A stretch of 64,000 nucleotides of DNA from Scilla litardierei (Eukaryota > Streptophyta > Magnoliopsida > Asparagales > Asparagaceae): contig CM061138.1 in NCBI GenBank assembly GCA_030789695.1, forward strand, positions 17,308,214 through 17,372,213. Direction: 5' to 3'. Of the stretch, positions 21,775 through 34,013 are shown piece by piece. The stretch's first letter is position 1, and the number at the start of each line of letters is the position of its first letter. The notes beneath the pieces were generated by a model. It searched no databases, had not been told where the DNA came from, and was given only the letters and a program-made list of their open reading frames with translations. Position numbers and translations under genes: made by a program.

Positions 21775-24296
21775 TGTAACGGCCGGTATTTTTAGGTATG
21801 TTTAATTGCGTGTAATTTTGTTTCCGATTGTCCGAATGTTTTTATCCGTAGAGTCCACGCGAGCGCGTCTAAATTTTTCACCGTAGTTTAATAGTTACTT
21901 TAATTTACTAATTACCTTAGCTAAGTTATTTTACTAATTAAAAATTACGATTACTAATTTATTTGACTAATTATCAATAATTACTTTGGTTAATTATTAG
22001 TTACTTAATTAGTTACTTAATTAGCTAATTCATTAGTTAATCCCCCTCCCACGTTTTTCTCATTCCAAGCCAGATGCATTCCCCTAAAAATTCTTAGTCT
22101 TCCTTCATTAATACCAAGGTTGATTTTAAACGTCTCTTCCATCTTTCCTTTATTAATTAGAAACCTAACTTTTGACTAACCCTTCCCCGATTAATGAACT
22201 CTGTCTCCCTGCATACGGATAATAACCCAGCATCTCCCCCCTCCCGATCATCAATCTCCCCTCTCCCAAAATCAGAACAACCCCTTCACAGATTCAACAT
22301 CTTCATTCCCCATTACAAATTACAACCTCTCTCCCGTTCATCCACATCAAGCAACCAAATTCCTTCATCCCAAATCAAACAACAAAACTGAGATTGAAGA
22401 GTAGAACAGTGCAAACGAAGCCCAAATCAGAGAAATTGAACCTGAAAATCCCCAAGATTTCAACCCTCTACAATCAAAACCCAAATCCTCAATCTTCTTC
22501 CCATCTTCTTCTTCCTCCCTTGGCGGCCACCTCACCCCTAGCCTGAAGCGCCGCCGGCCACCCTCGCCTAGCCGCCGCCGTGCCCTAGGCCGTCGGCCCC
22601 CCGGATCCCGTCGCCCCGCCCCCGATCCGCGTTGCTCCCCAGGCCGGCCGCCCCCGGCCTTGCGTCGCTACCCCCCGCCTCGCGCCGCCGAGCCCCCGCC
22701 TGCGCTGACCCCCGCCCCTCGCGCCGCGCCGCCCGTTGGCCGCCGCCCCTTGCCCCGCGTGTTCCCCCCTGCTGCAAACAAAGGAAACGAAAAAAAAGAA
22801 ACGAGAAGAAGCAGAAGAGAAAGAAACAGAGAGAGTGATAAAGAGGGAGCTAAAGTAGGTAAGTTAATATATTAATATATAAAAGTTTAAGTAATAATTA
22901 AATATATGTTAGTTATAGATATATATGTTTAAGTTTTATAAGTTGGTATTTTAGAAAGATATGATAACTTATTAAATAATTTAGTAGATTAAGTTGAGTT
23001 TTTAAATATTAGTTAACTTAATCTTAGTTGTTTTATAAATTAACTTAAAGTGAATTTTGAGGTATTATAAAACATTATTTTATCTTATAAGTTAATAATT
23101 CCTAGCCCTATATTAGTATAAGATGTTAGTAGCAGTTAACATATGGTTATTTTTGTTAAGTTTCATTTTAAGTTATAATTTAAAATATAAGTTAAAAGTC
23201 ATTAACTTGGTTACAAGTTTTTATCCTATAAGGTTCCTATTATCAGTTTGTGTAACTAACCCACTTTTGAACCAGGTACCCCTACCGCTAGTCAAAACGC
23301 GCATTCCACTACCAGGCGAAATGGTAACTCATCGTACCCTAGCTATGGGGTTTAAAAACAATATTGATGCATGCCAAAAGTAGTTTCTTTTCATTAGCAA
23401 AGTGTTTCTCTTGAACAGTTAGCTAAACTTGAAAATTGCACCGTGCCGTGAATTGAATTGGACTCTGTGATATGCTTAACCGAAAGATGTAATTGGAAAA
23501 GTAAGAATGGTGATTGACTCGTAAATTGTAAGTACGGTAACCTGCACACACACACACACTGGGTTTTTGGGGTAACTTATAATTGTGGAAGTTCGGGAGC
23601 GACCAGTCCGATCTCCAGTGGATAGTACCGTATTGACTGAACAGTATCGTTTTGTTGAAAAGTACCGTTTTGATTGTATCGTATTGATTGTACCGTATCG
23701 TTTTGTTGTAACCCGGGATATCAGGTGGACTCTTGGTTGCATATCGTACTTCCCTTTATAAGTCACGTAGGCTCAGGCACAACTAGTAAATATTGTTATT
23801 GCTGATAGAAGTACACTGTTATGTTACTTTTCTGCTCTATTGCTCGCACCTTACTTATTAGTTTGCCATGCTAGTTTTGCCATGCTCGTTTATTGGTTTA
23901 AATATCATGCTAGAGTTACTTTGAGTTACGTCTGATCCTGGCAACCCTTCTTTTTGTGGTGGTCTCGCCAGATACAGCACAGGTTGAGGAAGTTGCACCA
24001 GGGACTGCAGACGCTGAGTTTGCTGTAGAATTTGACCAGGAGGACGCTGGTTACTAAGTGTGAGTGTGAGCGTGTTTATTTATTATATGTATCAGAGTGG
24101 CTTGCTTGGTGTGTATTTGTATTCTCGAGTTGTATTTCCTTTCATGTACGCTGCTGGTTTGTAATAAGGTTTACACCATTTTCATGTATGAGTATTTTGG
24201 CGCATTTCTGCAACAGAGCCTGTATTGATCTCATCGGTGCCTAGCAGGACTTGTGCATTTCCAAACAGTAACGGGCCCCGAGATTGGGTCGTTACA
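21775..24296 (+). repeat. 5' LTR of element C (2522 bp)
   Basis: It starts TGTAACGGCCGG and ends GGGTCGTTACA. It holds a cytosine/CCG-rich block at 22540-22770, an AT-rich stretch after it and a short CA repeat at about 23549-23562. Overall order resembles the LTR of D, although the sequences are diverged. Confidence 0.92.
22540..22770. repeat. GC-rich CCG-repeat block in element C LTR
   Basis: A sharp switch to GCCGCC/CCCCGCC text in an AT-rich LTR, at a position comparable to the block in D's LTR. Predicted peptides from it are low-complexity Pro/Ala/Arg and are not treated as genes. Confidence 0.65.
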
Positions 24297-24320
24297 GGTT
24301 TGGTGGCCCATGCAGGTCCG
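24297..24320 (+). promoter_or_regulatory. Primer-binding-site position of element C
   Basis: ggTTTGGTGGCCCATGCAGG directly follows the 5' LTR, matching the motif in A, B, D and E. Confidence 0.5.
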
Positions 24321-24415
24321 CGCTAAATACCACATGAGCAGTACAGGAAGTTCAGAATGTGCTGTATAAAATACTCAATGAAACTGATCAAGCCTTATGA
24401 AAATGCAGGAAAGCA

Positions 24416-25606
24416 ATGGAAAGGAACACTTCAGGAAGCGAGGACAGTGCGTTTGGATCCGGGATCAATCACCTGAATGGGGGTCCCAACCAAAATGATG
24501 CTGGCAATGGAGCTAACACCGGTCCGAACGCGACAGCATTTCCGACCGCACCATTGTCTGCAGAAGATTGCATGCGAGGCATGTATGCCCTTCATCAGCA
24601 GCTTGGACAGGCTTTGGAGCAGGCTTTGCGCAGAGAGCAGAAAGCTGACCCGAGTGTTTATCACTTTCACGGGATGAACCCGAAGACTTTCGCTGGGACC
24701 GAGAATCATCTCCAAGCGGAAGAATGGATCAAGAGAATCACTGATGATCTGAGAGCATCTCAGATTCGAGAAGAAGCATGGGTGGCTACCGCCAAAAGAC
24801 AACTAACTGATGGTGCTCGAGACTGGTGGCAGGCGGTAGAAGACCGCTTGGGATTGCCTATTTCATGGGATGTCTTCACCAAAACATTCAATGCTCAGTA
24901 CTTTCCCCCACAGGCAAAGATCCTGATGAGGAAGAAGTTCATTAACCTGAAGCAGGGCTCGATGACCGTGGATCAGTATGACGCTGAGTTCTCCAGGCTC
25001 AGCAGGTTTGCCCCGGAGATGGTTGTAGATCCATTGAATCGAGCCCAGCAGTTCCAGCAGGGGCTCAACATTGAGATTCGGAGGATGATGGTCGGTACTA
25101 GTCCGACCACACATGCTGAAGTTTTAGCCATTGCTCGGAACCATGAGATGGTTGAATTAGAAGCAAAGGAAGAACGAAGGCTGACAGTACCTGCGAGGCC
25201 CCCACCGACCCAAGCTGGGCCAAGCAGACGGCCACAGATACACCGCCCTATTCAGCAGGTTCAGTTTAAGAAACCAGGGCAACATCAGCAGGCCCTCCCG
25301 GTCTGCCACTATTGTGGGAAGCCTGGACACATCAGGTCTGAGTGTCGAATTCTTTTAGGCCTTTGTCTGGTTTGTGGAGAGTCAGGACACATGGCTAGGG
25401 ATTGTCCGCATCGTGCTACAGCTCCAGCCCCAGCTCCTCGTGCTGTCACAACTGGGAACGCTCCACAGCGTCCACCTCTACCTCCACAGCAGAGGCAGTT
25501 TCAGCAAGCAAGGCAGCAGCAACCACCGAAACGCCAGGCTTACACCATGACTGTCGAAGAGGCCGAGGCCACCGGTGAAGTAATCACAGGTATATTTCTT
25601 GCATAG
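24416..25606 (+). CDS. gag: Gag polyprotein of element C
   Basis: An intact 396-codon frame encodes a Ty3/gypsy Gag, the structural protein that would form the particle and bind genomic RNA. It is clearly homologous to the Gag of D: LKQGSMTVDQYDAEFSRLSR is the counterpart of the D motif. The capsid core is at residues about 90-230. Two CCHC knuckles are at 297-310 (CHYCGKPGHIRSEC) and 317-330 (CLVCGESGHMARDC), followed by a Pro/Gln-rich tail. The frame ends shortly after ACAG/GTATAT. A 73-nt intron-like segment (25590-25662) would instead fuse it in frame to the protease. Confidence 0.93.
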   Translation: MERNTSGSEDSAFGSGINHLNGGPNQNDAGNGANTGPNATAFPTAPLSAEDCMRGMYALHQQLGQALEQALRREQKADPSVYHFHGMNPKTFAGTENHLQAEEWIKRITDDLRASQIREEAWVATAKRQLTDGARDWWQAVEDRLGLPISWDVFTKTFNAQYFPPQAKILMRKKFINLKQGSMTVDQYDAEFSRLSRFAPEMVVDPLNRAQQFQQGLNIEIRRMMVGTSPTTHAEVLAIARNHEMVELEAKEERRLTVPARPPPTQAGPSRRPQIHRPIQQVQFKKPGQHQQALPVCHYCGKPGHIRSECRILLGLCLVCGESGHMARDCPHRATAPAPAPRAVTTGNAPQRPPLPPQQRQFQQARQQQPPKRQAYTMTVEEAEATGEVITGIFLA

Positions 25607-25662
25607 TTCGTAACTCATTTCTTTCATTAGCATTGGTTGCTTAGATTAGTGTTTGAACCTAG
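25590..25662 (+). other. Possible 73-nt intron joining gag to pro-pol in element C
   Basis: The donor ACAG/GTATATTTC lies inside the last gag codons and the acceptor TTGAACCTAG/GTGTC precedes the protease. Removing exactly these bases keeps one continuous frame from gag into the protease and removes the gag stop. Splicing between gag-pro and pol is known in some plant Ty3/gypsy elements such as Ogre; here it is inferred. The alternative is ribosomal frameshifting or separate translation. Confidence 0.45.
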
Positions 25663-26614
25663 GTGTCGTGCTAGTAGCTGTGCAACCTGCCCTCTCCTTG
25701 TTCGACTCAGGAGCATCACACTGCTTTCTGGCGAGTCGATTCGTTCGCACCCACACTATTCCTGTCAAACCTTTAGCATCTGGTTGGAACGTCAACACGG
25801 GTGGCGGAGTGATAAAGACGACCCGTGGGTATCCACAATGCCCAGTGGTTATTTGTGGGCGAGCGTTATTTGCTGACTTTATGATGATAGACATACCGAA
25901 CTTTGATGCTGTATTCGGGATGGATTGGTTGGGAACTTTCCATGCCACCATTGACTGTAGTCGAAGGAGGGTAGTCTTCGAGATTCCTGATCATCCAAAG
26001 TTCGAGTTCATTAGTGGAAGCAGATCGGTAGGCCCAGTGGAGTACAGAGCCAAATCGACCAAAGCAATAGCATCCGCTATGGAAGCTGAGCCTGAGATAC
26101 CAGAAGTGGTTCGAGAGTTCTTGGATGTGTTTCCAGACGACCTTACAGGTTTGCCTCCGGATCGCACTCTCAAATTTGCCATAGAACTAATGCCAGGAGC
26201 TCAACCAATATCTAAGGCACCGTATCGTCTAGCACCATCTGAGCTAGAAGAATTGCGGGTCCAGCTAGATGAGCTTCTAAAGAAGGGATGGATACGACCC
26301 AGTGTATCTCCCTGGGGATCTCCTATATTGCTGGTAAAAAAGAAAGATGGATCCCTTCGTATGTGCGTTGACTACCGTGAGCTGAACAAAGTCACCGTGA
26401 AGAACAAGTACCATCTACCGCGCATCGACGATCTTTTTGACCAGCTCGGTGGGTCAAGCATCTATTCGAAGCTGGATCTGAGGACAGGGTACCATCAAGT
26501 GAAGGTGAAGGATGAAGATGTTCCCAAGGCTGCATTCAGGACCAGATACGGATATTATGAGTACTTAGTAATGCCATTTGGTGTAACCAATGGACCTGCG
26601 GTATTTATGAGCCT

Positions 26615-26642
26615 CATGAACCAAGTATTGTATGAATACTTG
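26615..26642 (+). repeat. 28-bp direct repeat in RT of element C, first copy
   Basis: These 28 bases recur exactly at 26723-26750, with 80 bases of RT between. The second copy leads directly into the LTR remnant. The repeat is absent from the normal layout of RT and marks the rearrangement. Confidence 0.92.
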
Positions 26643-26722
26643 GATAAGTTCGTAGTAGTCTACATCGACGACATTCTCATCTACTCGAAGAATGCAGTGG
26701 AGCATGCTGAGCATCTCAGGAA

Positions 26723-26750
26723 CATGAACCAAGTATTGTATGAATACTTG
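26723..26750 (+). repeat. 28-bp direct repeat in RT of element C, second copy at the deletion junction
   Basis: It is identical to 26615-26642. Its last bases, acttg, are shared with the LTR at 24249-24253, so the junction has 5 bases of microhomology. Confidence 0.92.
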
Positions 26751-26793
26751 TGCATTTCCAAACAGTAACGGGCCCCGAGATTGGGTCGTTACA
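26746..26793 (+). repeat. 3' LTR remnant of element C
   Basis: It matches 24249-24296, the last 48 bases of the 5' LTR (5 of them shared microhomology), and ends GGGTCGTTACA at the TSD taaga. Confidence 0.92.
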
Positions 26794-27004
26794 TAAGATC
26801 AACCTATCGCTAAGATATGATCGATATGAAGCTCGTCGCGAGTGACTTACTCCAAAATCGACGAGCCACGGGAAAAGACTAGAAAGTCACAAGGAAAGGA
26901 CGAAACCACAAATTGACGAAAACAGGAAATCTCATACAAGGGGAAAACAAACAACTCATATAATATATTCTGAAACTACATATAGATGAAAACCAGTCGT
27001 TACA
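26794..27004 (-). repeat. 5' LTR of element B, fragment 3 of 3
   Basis: It continues B's LTR after C and ends gaaaaccagtcgttaca, equal to 6690-6900. It marks the outer right end of B. Confidence 0.88.
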
Positions 27005-27176
27005 GTGTCCGAAACACACACAACGACTACAACAGGGGGGTTCTCCTTCGAACTTGGTATCAATAGTTACAATCATGCCATCCTCCATTTCCACTTCAAA
27101 AGATGAGACCAGAGGGGTTGAAGCGTCAATTTCTATTAAGCATCGAGCATATGAGATTCTCTCCAAATAAGCAGTA
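27005..27176 (-). pseudogene. LINE-type ORF1 fragment (G), C-terminal piece up to the zinc-knuckle start
   Basis: On the minus strand this reads a stretch typical of plant LINE ORF1/DUF4283 proteins: ISYARCLIEIDAS, then an acidic stretch, then C and H residues of a zinc knuckle (CSRCVCFGHC). It is the continuation of 36962-37166 once element E and one TSD copy are removed, in the same frame. It stops at the end of B, beyond which the rest of the LINE would lie to the left of the window. ORF1 would be an RNA-binding protein of the retrotransposon; here it is interrupted and dead. Confidence 0.75.
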
Positions 27177-30133
27177 TGTCATGCCCTGTTTTGAAGCATC
27201 ATGTATTCTATTGTGTATATGCGGTATTTCTACTTATAATGCATACGTAGGCATGAAGTAAACGTAGATATTGATGTATGTAACGTAGTGCAAGGGGGTT
27301 GGGCCGTAATGGATGGCTAAGAGACGAGGAAGCGAGATTGGGTGCGGGAGAAGAGCGAGGGACGACGTTTGGTGCAAACAACATGGATGTGTTTAGGCGT
27401 GAGTGTGTATGCATGTGTAGGCATGCATGGGTGTGTGTAGGGATGCCATGCAAGTGTGAAAGGGGTTAGGGGTCAATGGCACTCCCAGTAAATTTTTAGA
27501 AAGGTCAGGGGCAAAACGGTCTTTTTGACTAAATTTGATGTGCGTACATACTTAAGTGGTCGGTGCATAGAGTAAGGGCAAACTTGTAATTACTTGAAAG
27601 TTGAGGGGTATTTAGGCAAGGGTATTTTGGTAATTTTATACTTGTCATGATGAGTTATGATGAGGATGGGGGAGATTTTTCTTAAGAAAATTCTAGGTTT
27701 CCTTCTTTTTCTTCATTCTTATCCTTTCTTTTCCTTTCTTTTCATTTTTCTTCTACACACTTCTTATTTTCTCCACCTCCTTGACCTACCCATCCCCTCC
27801 CACATTCCATGGCCAAAATTCTAGGGCACACAAAAAAAAACAAAAGAAGAAGAAGAAGAAGAAGAAGAAGAAGAAGAAGAGAAAGAGAAGAGAAAGAGAA
27901 GTGCTTCTTTGAGGTAGGAATTAATTTGGATTTGGAATTTAATTAAGATTCAAATTTATCCTGTTGCTACATCTTGTTTTATCAATATGGATTAGTAGTA
28001 CTCAAATTCATATGCCATGTTTTAATTTTCATGAATATCCCTTTGAAATTCTAATCAACATCACTTCTTTTGAAAAGCTGAAATTTTAATGTGTGTTCAT
28101 GCTTGGATTCTGTTTTCTGTGGTTAGAATTCGGGTTCGAAAAAAATATAGGCATGAAGATCTTGAAATCCTACCCCAAAATCATATAAATATTGATATAT
28201 GTTCAATTCTGAAATTGGGAGTAAAAATTCAAATTCTACAGCATGTCTGTTTGATATCCAGCTTTGACACAGTTCAGTAGAAATGGCATAACTATCTGCA
28301 CTCTCAATGCAATTTTGTGATCTTAGTCTTGTTGGAAACTTAAGAAGATTATCTAGAAGTTTATCAGAGTGCCAATATGTCGAAATATTGGCTAGAACAT
28401 GCTCAAAATTGGCTTTGAACACAGACCCAGAAATCTGTCTGAAAAACAGATTTGACATTCTTCACTGAATAATTCACCATAAATCACACACTTATTATTT
28501 TTGCATGAAATTTTATCTGTGAATCCACAACTTCCATATCTTCAACTTTTATTTATATTATTCTGTCAAATTCCCAACATAAATGAATATATTGTGTTGA
28601 TCCTTACAGATGTTTTGCAAATTCCTGCATGCTGAATGGTTAAGTGACGTGTTAAAATTGTGTAAAGTTGTAATTCTACCCACTATGGTACATGATCATT
28701 GTTCTTGCATGTAAATTAGATTAATGATATGTTTTGTCAAATGATTCGCTAATGTTCTCATGGACATGCACATCACGCTTATCACGTGTTCGATGAAATG
28801 CCTCAATGAAGGCAATTTTCAGTAATTTGAGAAACGTGTATGTGTTGGTGTTGGCCTTGAGCCACTTTGATGATTGGTAAAGTTAGAGGCTCGAATGGCA
28901 TGGATACATTGAAATTGTGATTGGATGATGTGTTGCGACAGCGGGCATGTCACGTGAGTGCATGACCCTATATTTGATGGTGGACAGTTGAAGTGACATG
29001 TGCACATCCATGCCATTAAGACCCCTAACGTGTTACTTATGATATTAACTTACAAATTGAATAAATCTCAATCCTCTCTAATGAGGGTGAGTTAGCAAAG
29101 CCCGGGTTTTAAGTGGGATTTGAGTAAATTGTGGATATGAGGCATGGACTGAGAAGTTGGGGGAAATGTTATGTGATATATGATATTTACACCCACTCGC
29201 CTTGCCGGGAGTGGAGGGGATATATGGAGGTTGTGTTATTATGTGGAGCGCCTCACTGCTGCCAGGGACGGGGGAGCTGAGAGGCCCGGCGTACAGTGCC
29301 CGTGTCCACTGCGCCGTGTGATGTATTCACCCCAAATTTGGGGTGAAGTCGTGGTCCTGGTATCACATAGTTTACCCAAATTCCAATTAACTCAATTATG
29401 AAATAATAAACATAAGATTTGTGTGTTACCTCTACTGCTAGCAGCACTTCCCCTCCCCTTTGCTGTACTTTGTGGTTTGGTGTCATGCCTCAGGCACTTG
29501 CATTTATCATATTTGATATTGGTTGCTTGAGCCCTCATGTTATTATTATTGTTACTATTATTATTATTATTCGTGCTAATCCATGTCTTGCAGTAGCTCA
29601 TCACTGGACCGCAGGTATGATTCCCTTGTTTAACTATTTAATTTTCATTATATCACTTAGTTACATACTCTATTTCGCTTGGCTTGCCTTGTGAATTGAT
29701 AACCTTAAAAGGGAGTTCCAAATCCAAGTTGGTTCCTACTGGGGAACACATTGACGTGCTCCCCCTTATTTTTCAGGCAGCAGGGGCAGTATGGTTGGTG
29801 GTGGCTTGGAGTTGAGTTTCAGGGATAGTGTTAGTGTGAGTTGGGGTGTACTGTGACTGGGATGTCTTGACAGACTGAGAGCGGTGTATATGTACTAACA
29901 CACTTGGGCTGTATGTGTAAATGAAAAATGTTACATATGAAGTGTTATTAATGTTTCATGAGGTTGTTTGATATAACTGTGGAGTTTTACTTGTACTATC
30001 CCAGCATGTGCGCAGTGGCCTGCTTATTCAGTTTCTTCTTTCTTCCTCTTTTCCTCTTCATCACCTCTTCTCTTCAGAATACTTGGAAAAAAATTTTTTG
30101 GATCTCGGGTATTCTGGGGATCGGAGCATGACA
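27177..30133 (+). repeat. 5' LTR of element E
   Basis: This long, AT-rich LTR has a GAA repeat (about 27844-27882) and a TTA/TTG repeat (29539-29574). The minus-strand 111-codon frame at 28123-28458 is repeated in the 3' LTR at 34955-35284 and has no family features; I treat it as chance. Confidence 0.92.
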
Positions 30134-30160
30134 GTTTTTGGCGGCCCATGCAGGTTACAG
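30134..30160 (+). promoter_or_regulatory. Primer-binding-site position of element E
   Basis: gTTTTTGGCGGCCCATGCAGG directly follows the 5' LTR; it differs from the C motif mainly by GGCGG against GGTGG. Confidence 0.5.
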
Positions 30161-33000
30161 TACTACGATGTGCGTAAGGATAGTGCAAGTAGTGCTTCAG
30201 TAGGTGATTGGGATAGATTAGCCCTAAGGTGGATAGTGACCTTAGTGCCTTAAATGATCCACCCTTAAACCCTTAATTTATGAAGTCAGGGCCTACAGTG
30301 GAGTAGACTAAGGATGTATATTGTTGGTATACACGTGCATATGTAGTTGGGTGAGCCCGTGGATATAAGTGCATTCGCTGTGCTTAGAGATTTGAATTGA
30401 GTATGTTGCGGTATACCGTATATTTGAATGACCTGAACGTTACATGTATCTTGGATGTTTGTAGTGGTATATAGATAGGTGTGGGCGTATATGCTAGGTG
30501 GGTGAATACTTGAGCATACGTATATTACGTCTTTATAGAAACACATGTTCCAGATAAGGAGGCATGTGAGTGGTATACTTATATGACTCTGAGCCATACG
30601 TGATATATACATGTTATACGTGAATGTATATTGGGGAATACATATAAGTTAGTGGGAATATATACCATGTAGGGGTGCGAGAGAGGATATGTACATATAT
30701 GGTGTGAGTGCATGTAAGCGTCTTCCTATCTATTACATTACGGTTGTTTCCCTGTGTGAGAAAGTACTAAGATGTGTATATCTATCCTTGAGCGGATAGA
30801 GTGGTGGAGTGTTCATATGGTCCTGTAGATATATATGGGAAAGTGCAAGTATGTGAATATATGAGTGTTTGTATGGGTAAGTGATGTAGATATATCTGTG
30901 GGAAGTTAGTGCATATATATCGCTAGTATTGCATTACTAGGGTAAGAATTCCTAGTGTATTAAAAGTTTAAATAACTAATAGTATATGTATGTGATGCGT
31001 ATGTGCCAATAAGAATTGGTATATTGTCTTACTTGGGTATATGGTTGTGGGTTGTTCTATTCTGTAAAGAGGAGTGTTGTTCTATAACTATACGTGGCAT
31101 GTATGCAACGATATAGACAAGTAAGGGACATATAGATAGAATGAGAAATGCGCCACTGTATTTGAAGTAGATGTATCCTAAGGAGGCTAGGGATGCATTT
31201 GACCCGTCCACCCTAAGTTTAGGCACTTAGCTCTATATCATGCCTAGTATGGGATAATGATATAAGTGTAACGTATAACGTATGTAAGACGTGATGGATA
31301 TGAGGAATTGAGATTATACAGTGTATGTATAAGTGGGATGGCTAAGGGTTTGCACGGTTAAGTGGAGTTACGGTATATGTATAAATGTGTGTATACGTTA
31401 CCCCGTAGAGTGGTGTTTATAGGACCCTTTGGATGCATATGTAGTGCGTGCACCCTTCCGTATATAGCGACATGAGGAAGGATTGTGTATTGGTATATGA
31501 CATACCCGTATGTATGTATGTGTATTGTAGCAAGCGTGATGTGATTGTATAAATGTGCTGCTATTATTGAATGTGTATTGATATCTGTCCTATCAGTGGT
31601 TATATGTGTATGTATGTAAATGATCCTTATTCTGATAGGTGAGTATCAGTATATGAATGCGTACGTATATGGGGTGTGACTATCTACCGAATGAGTATGA
31701 ATGATAAAATACACTTATTTATGTGTATACTGGCATGCTAGTAAAAGTGAGAATATATATATTGAATGTTATGTATATAATGGTATGAGTAGCTATCAAC
31801 TATATGTTGGTATAGTTGGGTAGCTTGCCTGTACGTGTACGTGATAACAAGATATGTACGGTAGGTGTGAATGGGTGTGTGTACCCATACCTACTAAAGT
31901 ATGTTCATGGTGCATGTGCCCTAGTACATATATATAAGCATGTTGTGTGCAAATCTACCATTAGTATAAAAATTTTGTGTGTATGTGCGCACCTGTATTT
32001 GGCTATATGCGGATTCAGAAATCTATGTATGGTTGATACTTATACATCTGTGGGTGTATAATGAGTGTGTATATAATTAGATGTGGAATATCTATGTGAA
32101 GTATTGTTTGTTACTAATATGTGAGTACGTATCATACTTGTGTGAATGTGAAGTGTAGGGATGTGATTATGTAAGTGTAATGTGTAGTAGGAGTATATGT
32201 GATGGTGTGTGTATCGGGTGAAAGAATATATATAGATAAGTATATATATATATACTTATACATGTCTTGTTTGTTTACTTGCTGAATTATCCAATATGAT
32301 TGTCCATCCAGGTGTATCTCGGTAAGCCTGGATGCATGTATTTCTGCTTGTGTGCGTGGATATATAGGTCAATACCAAAGCATATGTGTTTGTATATACA
32401 TGTGCAATGTGGACGTGAATGTGATGAGTATGAAATATATGTGTATATGAATGTTTTGATGAATATAAGTGAATGAAACTGTTGGTATGTAGTTATTGGA
32501 ATGTGTTTGTTTGTTTGCATATTTATATGTATACGCGTATGTGGAGTGTAGATGGATGTTTATAATTATTTGACTATTAAGGCTGTATGTGCGTAGGATG
32601 TACAAAAGTAGTTACATATATAGCGTATGGCGGAGAATGTGTTATGTTTGTGCACTATTGTATGCATTGTATGTGATTTTTGTGCCTATCTGTGTGAGGC
32701 AGTAGGTGCACTGCTATGGATGTGAAGTTACATGTATATTTATTTATAGCATGATTGTGAACCTTATGTAACACAGCCATGCACGTGTTAGTACGTGCAT
32801 GTGAATGTATGTAAGGATGTGACTGAATGATGTGTATATAGATATTTATATGCCTATACATGGGAGTGAGTCCATACGACTAAGTATTGGGTGTATATGG
32901 ACCAGGTGTACATACGATGACACCGTGATAGTGACCTTGACTATTAAGAAATAGTGTATAGATTAATGTGTATTGTTGTATGTTTGTGCATGTATGTAGA
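30161..33000 (+). other. Non-coding internal region of element E, first part
   Basis: G/T- and TA-rich sequence with many TGTATG/TATATG repeats and no protein-like frame. Its strand composition matches A and B interiors when those are read on their own (minus) strand. Confidence 0.7.
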
Positions 33001-33008
33001 CGTATATG

Positions 33009-33010
<2 letters not shown>

Positions 33011-33051
<41 letters not shown>
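33011..33051. repeat. (TA)n microsatellite, left of the foldback element
   Basis: About 20 perfect TA units directly border the left arm of the hairpin. Confidence 0.95.
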
Positions 33052-33999
<948 letters not shown>

Positions 34000-34013
34000 T
34001 AAGGTGGATAGGA

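Larger units (their letters stand above)
25663..26768 (+). pseudogene. pol: Truncated pro-pol of element C: protease and most of reverse transcriptase
   Basis: The frame opens with an aspartic protease (active-site LFDSGAS about 14 residues in). A linker and the reverse transcriptase fingers and palm follow, with motifs [21 protein letters not shown] and the catalytic [12 protein letters not shown] at 26655-26690. Just after RT motif 5 the frame hits a second copy of a 28-bp segment and then jumps straight into the end of the LTR, where it stops. RT thumb/connection, RNase H and integrase are missing, so no functional polymerase or integration can come from it. The RT type is Ty3/gypsy and probably Del/Tekay-like, judging by its ends and the shared PPT family. 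Confidence 0.9.
21775..26793 (+). mobile_element. Element C: Ty3/gypsy element with gag, protease and partial RT, lacking most of its 3' half
   Basis: It is bounded by a perfect TSD taaga (21770-21774, 26794-26798). Removing it restores continuity of B's LTR, as seen against 6690-6720. The 5' LTR is complete (21775-24296), but only the last 43-48 bases of the 3' LTR remain. The missing part covers the end of RT, RNase H, integrase and the polypurine tract. The intact TSD shows that the outer ends are true integration ends. Confidence 0.93.
6282..27004 (-). mobile_element. Element B: large non-coding LTR retrotransposon, interrupted by A and C and cut on the left by D
   Basis: On the minus strand the LTR starts TGTAACGACTGG (right ends at 6900 and 27004) and ends at 10385 in GGGGCGTGATA, a change from GGGGCGTGACA. 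The 3' LTR is the left copy, since the polypurine tract adjoins it at 6901. The 5' LTR is split into 10385-10959, 19973-21774 and 26794-27004 by the insertion of A and C. The internal region (6901-10384) has no protein-coding frame, so the element resembles LARD-type large non-autonomous elements. The right flank begins gtgtc; the matching left TSD is outside the window. Confidence 0.85.

Noticed and set aside
26879..27004. Extension of the LINE ORF1 frame into B's LTR
   Set aside because: Similarity to ORF1 ends at 27005; the extra codons come from B's LTR by chance.
28123..28458. 111-codon minus-strand frame, repeated at 34955-35284
   Set aside because: Duplicate through the LTR pair of E; AT-rich chance frame without domain features.
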